DNA of 64,000 bases from Enoplolaimus lenunculus (Eukaryota; Nematoda; Enoplea; Enoplida; Thoracostomopsidae): contig JASANG010000238.1 of assembly GCA_030248215.1 (NCBI GenBank), positions 62,001-126,000 of the forward strand, written 5' to 3'. Both the position numbers and the translations under genes were made by a program. The notes beneath the pieces are model-generated. The model did no database searches. It was not told where the DNA came from and saw nothing but the letters and a program-made list of their open reading frames with translations. Shown piece after piece: positions 33,101 through 43,455 of the stretch. The stretch's first letter is position 1, and each line of letters opens with the position of its first letter.

Positions 33101-34689
33101 TGTGGACCATGCAACTGAACCTGAGACGCTGCCGTCAACCACCGCTGCTGATTCGTCTAGCCTTAGCCGTGAGCGTGGCCGCTCGGAAAGAAATGGACGG
33201 TTGCCATCGAATCCCCCATCTCGTGATCAGTCGGAAGGCCGACGAAGTAAGTGATTGTGGCTATCAAAGTATTTTATTTTGTTACACAATTCACTTATGG
33301 ATTTTCGCATTTTCGATGGATGAACACCAGAGAAATTGTAGTCGATAATTTAACACGATGAAATATTATTGCGTAATGATTTTACTGTATTTGGGAAAAG
33401 TTTTGGATCGTATATTATTGCTGCTCTTGCACAACGTGTACCTGTGATTTTTTTCAGGCCTTGGATTCCGGTGGCGACGCCAAGATACAACAAGCGAAGC
33501 TAGTGAACTCAGCACTGACAGTCTATACCATCATTCGACCCTGGTTGTTGAAATTGTTGAAGACAATACTACAAAGTATGCGTTGACAATTTTTAAAGTG
33601 TATTTTTGTTACGCGAGCAGATAAGTGGATATTTCGTTATTTTGACGTGTAAAAGTGACTCAATGTGTCTTGATTATGCACCATTCGAAACAATTTTGTC
33701 AACGTGGCACAAAATGTCTTATAATATCTCTTGACTAACGTGAGGTCATGTTCCATAGAATCTAACATTGTCATTGTGTTATGGTTGTTTGATTTCTTTT
33801 ATTTTTGCTCGCAAACACTAAGATGTTGGCTCCACAACACCGATTAATTGTAAATTGTTGCTCGTCCAAATATACCTATTTTCTGCCTGGATTTCAGTGT
33901 TTTAGCATGCACAGTGATACAATTGATAGTGTACTTTTGAAAACCGCATATGAATGTTTATATTTTTTAGATATTATCTGATTCCGCCAACCATGATTTC
34001 GCGAGCGATTAGCAAACGAACAATGCGCCGAGGCAAAAAGTTGCACATTTACAATGAGCACACTTTTGTCGCCGTACGAATTTCTAGGTGGGTTATTGCA
34101 AAAGTATTTTTAATCCACAATTAACAACACAATCAGATTGTGATTATTTATTTGAAATATTGCATTTGTTAGATTAGTGTCCATTCGAGTGTCTTGTAAA
34201 TCGCTTCACAATTTTCGGTAATGATGCTTATTGTTGCAGCTCGACGTCTTGTGATGTTTGTGAGAAAAATATTGGCAGAGGTTTTGGAAAGCACTCTTAT
34301 CAGTGCCGGGGTACGTTTTGGTATATGCTATTAATTGACTTCCCAACCAGCGTAGCAACAAAGTAGATATAGTGCAAACAGCAGGATACTTTTTGAGGTA
34401 AGAACATTGCGTGATACTTGATTACCGTCAAGTAAAACCGAAATGTTTCTGCTCCGTAGAAAACTATTTTACGAGTCTTGTGCAGTTTGAATTACCGCTC
34501 ACAGTTGCATAGTACATGTTGCGAAAGATAGCTACGATTGCAGCAAGTCTTCTTCCAGATTGCCTGATGACAACACACAAGCGATGTCATTATCGAACTG
34601 ACACAAAATGCCCGAACAGTACTGTTCCTGAGTTGGAAATGTACGTTTATAAGATCGTTTTACAGCTCTGCCTGAAGAGTGTTACTTAA
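24039..34689 (+). CDS. Membrane-anchored SMP lipid-transfer protein with C2 and C1 domains, 19 exons
   Basis: The predicted protein is about 1059 residues. An N-terminal hydrophobic segment (about residues 5-23) is the likely ER anchor. After a low-complexity linker, an SMP-like domain (about 201-440) resembles TMEM24/C2CD2 proteins, which carry lipids such as phosphatidylinositol at ER-plasma membrane contacts. Next come a C2 domain (about 450-560), a long Ser/Pro/Arg-rich linker, and a C1 zinc domain (984-1034) with an exact H-x12-C-x2-C-x14-C-x2-C-x4-H-x2-C-x7-C pattern. The C1 end recalls PDZD8, but I find a C2 and no PDZ. Summed exons total 3179 nt, one short of a whole number of codons; the misfit is in exon 7. 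ATG at 24039 follows AAAA and starts the anchor. Confidence 0.85.
24681..25271 (+). CDS. SMP gene exon 2: linker and start of SMP domain
   Basis: Residues 44-240. A Ser/Thr/Pro/Gln-rich linker leads into CEWLNDILSWMFRCYRNAPE and VVSAWLQSMN, which match the start of TMEM24/C2CD2 SMP domains. Acceptor TTTGTTTAG, donor GTACGT, phase 0. Confidence 0.85.
26465..26616. repeat. Small CCGGTTCCG-type remnant in SMP gene intron 2
   Basis: It begins CAGGGTGCAAAGCGGAAC and ends near TTCCTGCACCCC, with CGGAATCGG motifs inside. No clear target duplication. Confidence 0.5.
26715..26825 (+). CDS. SMP gene exon 3
   Basis: 37 codons, phase 0. VGCEVVFEELLQNDEDGDTE begins the SMP beta region. Acceptor ATTTTCAG, donor GTAAGT. 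Confidence 0.8.
27313..27450 (+). CDS. SMP gene exon 4
   Basis: 46 codons, phase 0. The string SSLSLRLVSSQKLPDCLLVS looks like SMP beta strands forming the lipid groove. Acceptor TTTTTCAG, donor GTATGC. Confidence 0.8.
27839..27949 (+). CDS. SMP gene exon 5
   Basis: 37 codons, phase 0. IRMRLACIANELFLMACFDG followed by RPSMYIKLIP fits SMP strand patterns. Acceptor TTTTTCAG, donor GTAATG. Confidence 0.8.
28238..28406 (+). CDS. SMP gene exon 6: end of SMP domain
   Basis: 56 codons plus one base. DEGLVEEAIRQCFMTAVTNL is the predicted helical end of the SMP. I prefer the donor at 28407 (GTACTG); it gives a frame continuing into exon 7. A donor at 28403 (GTTAGT) paired with a different acceptor is an alternative. 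Confidence 0.7.
28503..28717 (+). CDS. SMP gene exon 7: SMP-C2 junction with a one-base frame break
   Basis: The first part reads NILTNNRQDRIALPNGNLDA in the exon 6 frame. The second part reads GVYTGRRDGNRLLVKVIRAQ, clearly the first strand of the C2 domain, in a frame shifted by one base. The change falls between about 28610 and 28628. Exon 8 continues the second frame. A sequencing deletion, a true mutation or a very unusual splice could explain it. Confidence 0.7.
28946..29051 (+). CDS. SMP gene exon 8: C2 domain
   Basis: Ends with SLGLNISPVWEEEFLF (last codon split), a typical C2 strand with the NPVW-type turn. Acceptor GTTTTCAG, donor GTAAGT, phase 2. Confidence 0.85.
29283..29347 (+). 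CDS. SMP gene exon 9: C2 domain
   Basis: ELTSKSEELLFEVYEKVEYG fits the next C2 strand. The donor GTACGT at 29348 keeps phase with exon 10; an earlier GTCGAA would break the frame. Confidence 0.8.
29470..30233. mobile_element. hAT-like element in SMP gene intron 9
   Basis: The inverted right end CAGGGATGGGCGGTCTCGG matches the left end CAAGTGTGAGCGGTCTCGG. The flanks CTTTATAT and CTTCATGT match at 6 of 8. Repeated GGTCTCGG motifs lie inside the left end. It has no coding capacity that I can see. Confidence 0.6.
30521..30648 (+). CDS. SMP gene exon 10: C2 domain end
   Basis: KFHGLAIVGVEELRCAST, then TLTLQSRPYRRDNVSGTLTV, giving the final C2 strands. Acceptor TATTTTTAG, donor GTACGA, phase 0. 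Confidence 0.85.
31059..31263 (+). CDS. SMP gene exon 11
   Basis: It starts FKFLEPF and runs into a Pro/Ser/Glu-rich linker. The best donor is a non-canonical GCAAGA after AAG at 31263; a GT donor at 31285 would add seven residues in the same frame. Both fit the phase-1 acceptor of exon 12. Confidence 0.75.
31538..31590 (+). CDS. SMP gene exon 12, small linker exon
   Basis: About 18 residues (VDAIKPLPTTQLVKSVSQ). Acceptor CTTTTTAG, donor GTAACT. It fits in phase between its neighbours. Confidence 0.7.
31982..32183 (+). CDS. SMP gene exon 13, linker
   Basis: A charged, proline-rich linker including DLGPPLIQQDDPPANLRTVA and an Arg-rich patch ALRRRDPRQ. No domain is recognised. Acceptor ATTTCCAG, donor GTATGC, phase 1. 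Confidence 0.75.
32509..32688 (+). CDS. SMP gene exon 14, linker
   Basis: A basic, disordered stretch including PMRPNRTSRPRNVKRAVSED. It may bind acidic membrane lipids, as the polybasic tail of TMEM24 does; that is inference. Acceptor GCATGCAG, donor GTGAGT. Confidence 0.75.
32908..33246 (+). CDS. SMP gene exon 15, serine/arginine-rich linker
   Basis: 113 codons of disordered, basic and Ser-rich sequence with many possible kinase sites, for example RPASFFNEL, RLSKSSSVD and RERGRSERNGR. Phosphorylation of a similar tail controls TMEM24 membrane binding, so the same may hold here. Acceptor TTTGTTTCAG, donor GTAAGT, phase 1. Confidence 0.8.
33458..33575 (+). CDS. SMP gene exon 16
   Basis: GFRWRRQDTTSEASELSTDS, then an acidic end. 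Acceptor TTTTTTTCAG, donor GTATGC, phase 2. Confidence 0.75.
33971..34087 (+). CDS. SMP gene exon 17: start of C1 domain
   Basis: YYLIPPTMISRAISKRTMRR, then HIYNEHTFVAVRI. The second His (residue 984) is the first zinc ligand of the C1 pattern. Acceptor TTTTTTAG, donor GTGGGT, phase 2. Confidence 0.8.
34240..34310 (+). CDS. SMP gene exon 18: C1 domain
   Basis: STSCDVCEKNIGRGFGKHSY supplies the first CxxC of the C1 domain. The Pro and Gln usual in diacylglycerol-binding C1 domains appear replaced, so this C1 may be atypical. Acceptor TTGTTGCAG, donor GTACGT, phase 1. Confidence 0.85.
34559..34689 (+). CDS. SMP gene exon 19: C1 end and stop
   Basis: CLMTTHKRCHYRTDTKC completes the zinc ligands, followed by about 25 residues and TAA. 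Acceptor TCTTCCAG. A GT at 34644 could in principle allow splicing to a further unseen exon. Confidence 0.8.
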
Positions 34690-34815
34690 TATACTTAGCT
34701 TTATATTTAGATGAAAACAAAGTGCAGAAACCGTATTTGTATTACAGGTTCTGCTGTAAATTATACTTTTCAAGTCTGCAAATTGTTAAATTGATTTTAA
34801 GCTTGCATGCGGTGA

Positions 34816-34821
34816 AATAAA
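34816..34821 (+). promoter_or_regulatory. Possible poly(A) signal of the SMP gene
   Basis: AATAAA lies 127 bases after the stop; a second copy lies at 34957-34962. Sequence match only. Confidence 0.4.
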
Positions 34822-35003
34822 ATGATCGGAGTTGGCACCAAAGGTTGTTCAAAAACAACTGTGCTATGTGCAGATTGTACAGGTGAAAGTATATAATAAT
34901 GTAGGTTAAGCAAAATATATAATACATTAAATTTTGTTTCAGTGACGTTCTGATGAAATAAAGCTTTGGTTGTTCACCACTGTATAAAGACGATAGTGCT
35001 GAC

Positions 35004-35426
35004 CAGGATGCAACCGGAATTCCGGTTCCGGCGTTTTTTGCCTTCCGGTTCAAGTAAATTTTTTACAAGAATTAAAAATTTCGGTATTAAAATTTGGTCG
35101 GTGGAAACTAAGATATTTTACTAAGAAATGACGACAAAAATTGAATACATTTTATTAGTATAGTATGCAAAAGTTGTGAATCGCCGAAAATAAGCCATCT
35201 AAGGTAGAATTCACTTCCGTGGGTCGTGGGTTATGAAAATTTAAAATACACAAGACAAAGTTAATAACTATCTCCAGCTAGGGTTATTTCACCAATAATA
35301 TTACAAAAAAGAAAATTAAAATGAATTTTTCGGTGGCATTTATTTTTCATTTTCCGGTTCCGTTTCCGGTAATTTTTTCAAGTTTTGGTTCCGGTTCGAT
35401 TCGTATGTAATTCCAGTTGCACCCTG
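35004..35426. mobile_element. CCGGTTCCG-type hAT miniature element with 8-bp duplication
   Basis: The ends CAGGATGCAACCGGAATTCC and, inverted, CAGGGTGCAACTGGAATTAC are flanked by GTGCTGAC and GTGTTGAC (7 of 8). It is similar in size and middle sequence to the copy at 23291-23680. It sits about 315 bp past the SMP gene stop. Confidence 0.8.
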
Positions 35427-36874
35427 GTGTTGACATTTTGTGATCGAATTACTTTCTACGACTAAAAGCTTCTCAGTAATAAATGTATGTATACGTCTAT
35501 GCAAGTTATAAGTTACGAAAAATCAAACATTATTAACTTAAAGTAATTCAACAATGATGTGATTGAGTGGAAGTTATTAATCAGAAATTTAGCTCATTAT
35601 GTTCAAATTTTGCTTTTATCTTGGCCTTCGCATTGAAAATTTTGCTTGCCTTTGTGATAGAAGATGTCGATCTCAATCTGGTGTTTTAAGAAATGGCCAG
35701 TTTGGTGATAGTATTCGTTGAAAATGAGCCCTAGTTCTTGACTTTTGAGAATATTATGCATGAGTATACCTAATGATCAGTGTTAACTTCAGGGGTAATT
35801 GTTGGCCCGTGGAAAAAGAATTTTTTAATTACTCACGAAAAACAATATTTGCAAACTCTACCAAAATACTTTTAAGACAATTTTTAACGTCGTTCATCAG
35901 TTTTGTGTGCGCTACATTAAATAAGTTTACTTTTTACTATGGACGGATTGCACGCAAATCTTATGTTTGTGTACTTCTTGATACTACAAGGTTGATACAA
36001 TGTTGTGTATAACTGCTGCTATTTAGCGGCTGTTTGATGTGTTCTGTGCTCCAATGCTTATGTACTCGTTGAATAATGAATGACAACCAAAAATTCAACA
36101 TGGCTGGTCAATTGTTAAGTGCCAAAATGTAATTTGCGCTTAAGAGCTCAGAACAGTGAAATTGAGCGATACTCGGATATTTTGATAAATGAACACCTTT
36201 TTCGATTTACTGATGTATAATTGTATAAAAATTCTTATCCTCAGCTTAAAACTGGTGAGCTACCTGATACAATTACAAGATGTACATAAGCTTGTCTCTG
36301 GTGCTGCTACGTTTTAATCATGTTCACTTTAAATTTTTATACTTTTGTGGATTTTTATATTTTTGATACTCTATTTCCTATTAGTTTTTGACTGCATAAT
36401 ATTTTTAGTAGATATTTTATTGTAATGCTACTTTGTTTTTATACTTCTATGACTTTGTTCAAATGCTTATAGCATGCTCAATAATTACAGAATGTATTTA
36501 TATTGATTTTTCGGCGTGCAACCCGAACTTGATAGTTAGCGAACAATAGAATTTATAGAGGTGGTTACAAAACTTTCGTTATATAGAATTCGTGGATGCT
36601 GTCGCCACATTTTTCCGTCGGGTGGGAGCGAAGGTGTTAGTATAAGACGATGTCTTCGGTTCGCCCATTGTTGCGGCTTTCAAATTAAAGAACTATAATT
36701 ATGTAAGTTTTCATACATTTGCGTGATAATAATTTCATTGTTGTTTTTTGAGATTCATTTTATGAAACATAATTTTAACTGAACTACGCTTTTTAAAAAC
36801 AGGAGCCTGAGCCGTTATAAACACAGTTTTGAATTGTTCACAGAAGGTTTTTTGTTGCGTAATAAAGTAAGATA

Positions 36875-37315
36875 CTGTAGTGACCCGAATAAGAAGGGGG
36901 TAATAAGAGGGGGTCCCCATTTTGAGTCCTAATCAATAGGAGTACGTATCCCTAATAGAGTCTGCGAGCGGATAGAGTCCCTAAACCCTGATTAGAGTCC
37001 ATAAATGTCAATTATTTCTAATTGTAGCGCATAAATGACTCTAGGACCAAATAATTTGAGTTCGATCTTTTAAAGCGTACTTAAATTTTGAAAGTACATC
37101 CCTAAGTATAACCTTGCATGATCGCTCAAGCTATTGACACAAGGCAAAATAAACGTTTAATTCAACGGATAGTTGCATTACCGGATATATATCAATAACG
37201 AAGGGTGGGGAGCGTAGGTTAAAAATAAATAATAGTCCGTAACCGAATAACAGGGAAGACCCTCTAGAGAAGCTAAATAAATATCAGTCGCCCCGTCTTA
37301 TTCGGGTCACTACAG
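36875..37315 (+). mobile_element. TA-flanked miniature element (Tc1/mariner-like)
   Basis: A 441-bp element with termini CTGTAGTGACCCGAATAAG at both ends (right end inverted). Other copies have TA on both sides; here the right flank has changed to CA. The interior has many AGTCC/AATAGGAGT-type short repeats and no coding capacity. Confidence 0.75.
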
Positions 37316-38140
37316 CATAAAAGGTTTTGCAAGTTGCTTTAAATAACGTGCCTTATGAATATTTCTAGTCTCATGTGTCTTAATTTATTTACAATTGAAG
37401 TTTTATATTTGTTTGATTTGCTTACATGTTTTTGTCGAGGTTTATACGCCGATTCAGCTGATTAATAATGTATAAAAATTCTTAAAGTTTAGCTTTGTAC
37501 AATTAATAAAAATGACCAATGTATGCTGAATGCATGCCTTTTATCAACTTGAAACTCCTTTTTGTTTTATATGGCCATAAATATTAAGTTGGAGATCAGT
37601 CACTGTAAATAGGTTGTCACTAAGCGATTAAAACAAGAACATAACGCTATGAAAACTCAATGGACAACGCTGTGTTCCGAAGACCCTTCGAAGAGTTGTG
37701 GATTGTATATTACGACGCTAATTTAGTTTATGGTTACTGCTCTATAAATTGAATGTTAAGCATTGCGTGTTAAGGGAGTCATTATTTCCATCAAATTTTT
37801 ACTGGCATTGCGAAATATAAAGCCAATTGTCTGCAAACATTAAGTAAATTAATATTTTGCCTGTGATGAGCGAATATATCGCTTCTAATAGCGTACTCAA
37901 ATTTTTAACATGGACTTTGTGCAAAGTGTCACTGGTGGTTCAGGATTCAGGTTACTCTATTAACCATGGTGTAAACGGATACGAAAAATAACGGAAAGGA
38001 TAGCGATCAAAATAACGTAAACGGATATTGATGTGTAAATGTTTTAAAGATTTTTATTTTTCTGTCAACACACTAAAGGCGTGCAAATATTCACCGAATT
38101 TGTTTAAATTTGAAAGAAAAATTGGATGCATCGAAAGTTT

Positions 38141-38369
38141 GGCTCATGTTACTTTTAGTTCCGTCCCGATTCCTCGTGATCCGTAAAAGTAGGCTTGCTT
38201 AAGCGTTGCAAAGCGTATTCTTAAGCCTAAGCAAAAAATGTAGTCTAGAATAATTCTACTCTTTTACACACCCACCAGAAACTGAGACGGCCCTAAAACA
38301 GTTTTGCAACGCTTAGGCTTAGGAATACGCTTAATCTACTGTTACGGCCCTAAAAAAGTAACATTGGCC
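38141..38369. repeat. TTAGGC-bearing miniature element, family A, longer form
   Basis: The ends GGCTCATGTTACTTTTAGTT and, inverted, GGCCAATGTTACTTTTTTAG enclose inverted TTAGGC/GCCTAA clusters, so the whole could fold back. The flanks do not match clearly. Confidence 0.7.
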
Positions 38370-41019
38370 GGAAACGGAAACAGATATCAGGTTACATCAT
38401 GCTATTAACAGTTTCCCCTTCAAAGTACCAACGGTCGTCATAGTATAACTAGAAACGTCACTTTCCGCTTCAGAATGCCTTTTGAAGTCTGTCGGAATGT
38501 ATGAATGCGGGGTTCACGTTACATCTGGTGCAACCTGGAACACGTTTTGTTCCTAATACAAACGGGTAAAATTTGTACGCACGTCGATCCTCTATCATAT
38601 TTGAATATTCTGATGAGACATTCACGGTTTGTAATGCAGCATCATATGACATTCGAAATATTGTCTGTCATTATCATGACGTTTGAAAATATCTGCAAGG
38701 TTGTGGTGAACTGGCCTGAATGTCCTGTAATCATCTGGGTTACAACCGGAGATCTACCTCCGACTTTAGAATTTTTGACAGAGGTTCCGGCAGTTTCGGT
38801 AGTAAAATTTTGCAAAATTTATATGTTTAGCACGTTTTGTTTTACAATTGTCACAATTTTCAGGAAAGAATTTCCGAAATTTAGCAGAACATTAGCATAG
38901 AACTAAACAACTTAACAACATATTGCAGATATTGGCTAAAATTAACTAATTAACCGTCATTTTTCTACCTGATTACGCATCAACTCCGGCTCCGGCAAGT
39001 TTCGATGACTTCAGACTCGGGTATTTTTCACCTCCGATTACACCCTGAATATCGTGATATATACTAAAATTTGAAATCTGGATGATTTTTACTTAAGAAT
39101 ATATTTACGCAAAATAGCATTCCAAATTTAAAGCTACATTATCTTACTTTTCATTATATTATTAGTGCGCACAAATTTACATTGTCATAATATGTGATAT
39201 TTGGTAGAATTGCAAAATGTCACGATATTCCCATAAATGTGCATATGGTATCATGTGACATATGGCTGTTTGTTTACGATGATTACTGGAGATCAGAGAT
39301 TTGTAAGCCAATGTCATGTGACATTCACGTATTGTCTACATAACCGTTATTCAGATCACAACATTTTATGTTGACGTCTAATCAACATGGACAAAACGTG
39401 TTCCGGGTTGCCTAAGTTATAATGTGAACCGCGCATACTAATTTTGCCCAAAATCTTTAAAATTTTTATTTGCGAAATCCAGATGGATATTTGTATTTTT
39501 AAATTGCAATTGCTAAATAATATATAGAACGCCTTTCAAAATTCAGTCCTATACATTGCCAGGTTTCTTGCACCAAAACCATAAACTTTATTCACTAAAT
39601 TTACCGACAGTCTACGAACACACAACACAACAAATATTTTATTAAAATGCGCATAAACTCAATAAAATTTTATTGTTGACTTTATTTATTTCTGTCCCTT
39701 GAGAGACATCAGCATCACCAAACGTAGCTTTAAAAATAATTTTGTGATTTTGAAGCAGTTCGATGAACTAAAAAATGATCGTGCTTGTGCTGTTAGGACC
39801 ATATGAGCTACAACTAGTTTTTGCTAACTTAAGTACGTTTTAAAACCTCTGATAATTATCTGTGGTATGCAGGATGTATACAGTCTTAGGTCTGATTCCG
39901 GCAGAAAATCGACCTCTATTCCCGGTAGAATTTCTGCTGCTGGAGGTTCCGGCAATAAGGAAAACATTGATTTTGATTCAAACTCTAACCTTAAACGTGA
40001 AATTTGTGGTAAAAGCACAAACAAAAACAGAGATTACTTTGGTGAATTGCGGTATGAGAATGTACTACGGCCGTTCAACGTTTGTGCAGTTAAGACATGT
40101 GCTAAAAATAGTAGTCCAGTTTGCGCTGAGTATATATGTGTTTTAACGGCAAAACCTGTTTATTTTTTATTCAATGAGCAGCGGTGTTGGCATATGTTGG
40201 AAAGATTTTGTATTCTGCGACTAGGTACCAACGCTATTTATTTTTAGAGTTACCTACTTGGTATTCTAAACACAACAGTTGTCCATGCACTATTAAAACA
40301 CGAAAACTGTGTTTACTCTTCGAAATCTATTTATGTTTAGGTATATACTTGATCAATGATTGCCCTCACCGTTTCCAGTATAGAATGCTGTACTACGACC
40401 AGGAGTCGATAATGACTCTTTTTACAAGAGTGTACAACTGGATGAATTTGTGCTCAAAAGAATGTGCTCAAAGCACGTTGCGTTTATGGCCTATACCTCC
40501 CTTTTTATGAAGGGTGTACAATCTGTGCGAATTGTGGCACTTTACGGATCGACGTAAAAAATGCTCCGCTTACAGTTTAATTTATTGTTATCGCATGTGA
40601 CAGCGACCCATCTCTAAATAAAGGGGTCGGCCAAATACGTAATGCCCGGTGGTACATTTAGTCAGTGCCATGCGGAATCCCAAGATTTGCATTTATACTC
40701 TTGTATTATGCACTTTTGTTATGACCAACACTATGCTACTGAGTGCATTAATATAGTGCGCAGTCTACTAACAATTTACAAATCTTTTCTAGAAGTCTAG
40801 ACGTTAGAATTTACCAACTCGAGCGTCACACTCTTCTACAGCAAACTGCAGCGGCGTATCCGCCCACCATGCAACCAATTGCTGGGCTCAGGCTTTTGAG
40901 GAGCCTCATGATATATAAGCAAAATTCGTTGCATACCTTTTGTTGTTCTGTAAATAGTTTGCTGCGCTCTAAATGTTACAAGTACTCTAGGTAAGGCAAG
41001 GTGTAGCTGATATTCCATT

Positions 41020-41290
41020 TCCGTAAAAATTGGTGTCCGTTTCCGTTATAGAAATAAACAGAAATATTGTTATTTTTACGTTCAAAGTTAGTTATAAATC
41101 CGTATATACGTCGTAATTTTTCATTATAAATATGCTGCATTGTTTCATATGAACAAAAAATTACCAAATTCATCCAAAATGTTGAAAATTTCGATGCATC
41201 CGTCATTTAAGTTTTTCGAAAGACTGGTGAATATATGCACGCCTCAATTGTGTTGGCAGAAAAATAAAACAGTTTTGAAACTGTCGAGAC
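41020..41290. repeat. Dispersed repeat with CCGTTTCCG motifs, copy 2
   Basis: It shares its middle (CCAAATTCATCCAAAATGTT, ATATATGCACGCCTCAATTG, AAAATAAAACAGTTTTGAAA) with the copies near 16490 and 47985. The right end is diverged. Confidence 0.6.
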
Positions 41291-42339
41291 TCTAAGACAG
41301 ATCTAGATAGACCTAGAGATCGTATCTCCCACCACAGCCAAGCAAAATTGAAAATTTGCATAGTTTTACATATGACTAAAATTTCCAATGGCTTATTGCT
41401 CTCTAGTATGTATTCTCTTCTTCACTATTTCACCTTTTTTGAGTAATAAGCTGACACATAGATGTCAAAACTTTTCGTTCGCAACGTTCGCCTGCAAAAT
41501 CCTTTGCCCGACGTTGCCTTCTCAAAACTGCCTAGCTTCATGTAAAAGTTTTTGAGCATTATAAAATGTTTGTCGTTTAAAATAGCAACTTTAAAAACAA
41601 ACCATCGTTGAATGTTTCGCATTTGTTCGGATATGTTGTAAAATTTTAGGCCGGTTTCACCCTTTCGTTCGAACAGTCAGTGCTGCCGCTACCGCCGCCC
41701 AATACATTCTTTAGATTTGGCCGACAGAACCGATCCGCCAAGCGAGTCAGCTTTAATTGTGTTGAGATAGAATATTATAATGCGAAATGTTTTTTGGCAA
41801 GTTTGTCCTATTGTAATAACTTTTCGAAGCGACCAAGGGAACTCGCTTGCCAGGTGTAAAAAGCGATAAAAATGTCACTGTTTACTCGATTAATAATTTT
41901 TCGCATGATGAAGTATGACTGAATATTCGGCAGATCAATCGCACTTTATTGGGTATATTAATTATATTTTCAAATGCCTGGTTTAGAAAATGTAAGAAAA
42001 TACGTGCTATTTTTCAAACAAAAGCTGTGCCTAAAACTGACATAGCTACCATTATAATTATTAACACATTCATCAATGACACTCAACCATTTCAGTTGAA
42101 ATCTATGAACTTTGGTTCAGTCTTTCATGTTTTATTTAGTGAAAACAAATTGAATACATATAAGATATCTGAAGTTGACGTATAGCATTTCTATAAAAAT
42201 CATAAATTGCTTAGAGTTTAAAACATTTAAACAATTTTTGATTTTGTGTTGTGATTTATTATAACTCATGGGATGACAGTCGATAAAATTGTTTTTCCTG
42301 AAAGTTAGCGGCATTACGCGATTGCCAATGTTTAAAACA

Positions 42340-42450
42340 GACCAAGCATATTCCTACGTCTAAGGCTAAAGCCTAAGTCTAAACCGGAGCGTAAGAAGGG
42401 ACCTTATACTTAAGGATAAGTCTAAGTGAAAATAGTCTAAATCTTAGCGC
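42340..42450. repeat. TTAGGC/GCCTAA remnant
   Basis: Diverged CCTAAG and CTAAGG motifs without clean ends. Confidence 0.35.
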
Positions 42451-43276
42451 CTACGCGGTAAAGAGTTCGTTTTGTTTTATTTCTTTATTTCATGATAGGA
42501 ACCCCATCGTATCTGCATGAAAATTTTTGTAAAAAGTTGTACACGGTATATGTGACATAATTAATCTCAAACTAAAACTTCGGTCCGTGATAATATTTAC
42601 ACGTAAAATCGTGATGTTGTTTAAAGACTTGTTCTCGTGTCGTATTCTGACTTTGGATAAGTGTCAAAATTTCACTCATCTTTATTCCCACGCAAGACTA
42701 AAATTTAGCCTTTCAATTTATTGTAACCTAAGTATTGCGCCTTTATTAGTTTCCAGTTACGTTTCTTTCGATGTGCGCTACAGTTACTAAAAATAGAATC
42801 GGTCAGTGGCGCAAACTGTTGCAGAACTGAACGCTGACGTACGATCAAACTGAATACAACGATCTTTGTATACCGAGCAGTCGCACGCCGTATAATTACT
42901 AGTTACCAATGCGTCTTGCTAATTTTAGCATAACAGCATCTGCCTTCGCTAGACAGGCGCGCAATTGTCTGGTGTTATGGTATTTAAGCTATTAATACAA
43001 TATTTTTCCTTAAACGCTATTGCCGTAGTGAGGTTAGATTCTGATCGCGAATTTACCTTCTGCAAAGTACATTTTGAAATGATGCGAAGAAATTACCCAT
43101 TGGCGTAATCAGGATTCTGGTTTGTGGAGGACCACACCAATTACTTAAAGTACCTATATACGGTTTTGTTTAAACCTGTTTGTCTCTACCAGTTGCTATA
43201 CTTTCGATTTTTGTTTTATCAATGCTTGTTCACGGGTTCAATTTAAAATTCATAAGACAAGGAGCCAATCTTACTT

Positions 43277-43455
43277 TTGGGGGCGTAATTGTAGTAAGCA
43301 TATTCCTAAGCTTCAGCGTACCGCCAAGCCTAAAACTAAGCTCATGCTTAAGGCCTCAGCCCATGGAAAACATTAGTTTAAAGCTTAATAACTTAGCCGA
43401 TTGTACTATATACTGTAACGCGAAAAATGGTTCTCCTCTCAAAGTAACATGGGCC
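43277..43455. repeat. TTAGGC-bearing remnant, family A
   Basis: The right end CAAAGTAACATGGGCC is typical of family A. The interior has CCTAAGC motifs. The left end is badly decayed. Confidence 0.55.

Noticed and set aside
24039-34689. PDZD8 ortholog call
   Set aside because: The C1 domain fits, but the region after the SMP reads as a C2 domain with an NISPVW-type strand and I see no PDZ GLGF-like loop, so I left the gene symbol empty.
38505-38900. 131-codon frame in the 34.7-54.6 kb gap
   Set aside because: No domain is recognised and it overlaps a dispersed repeat (segments with GAGGTTCCGGCAGTTTCGG recur near 39940, 57790 and 59800).
39867-40247. Overlapping 94- and 126-codon frames
   Set aside because: Two competing frames with no homology that I recognise; they start in the same dispersed repeat sequence and have no splice context.
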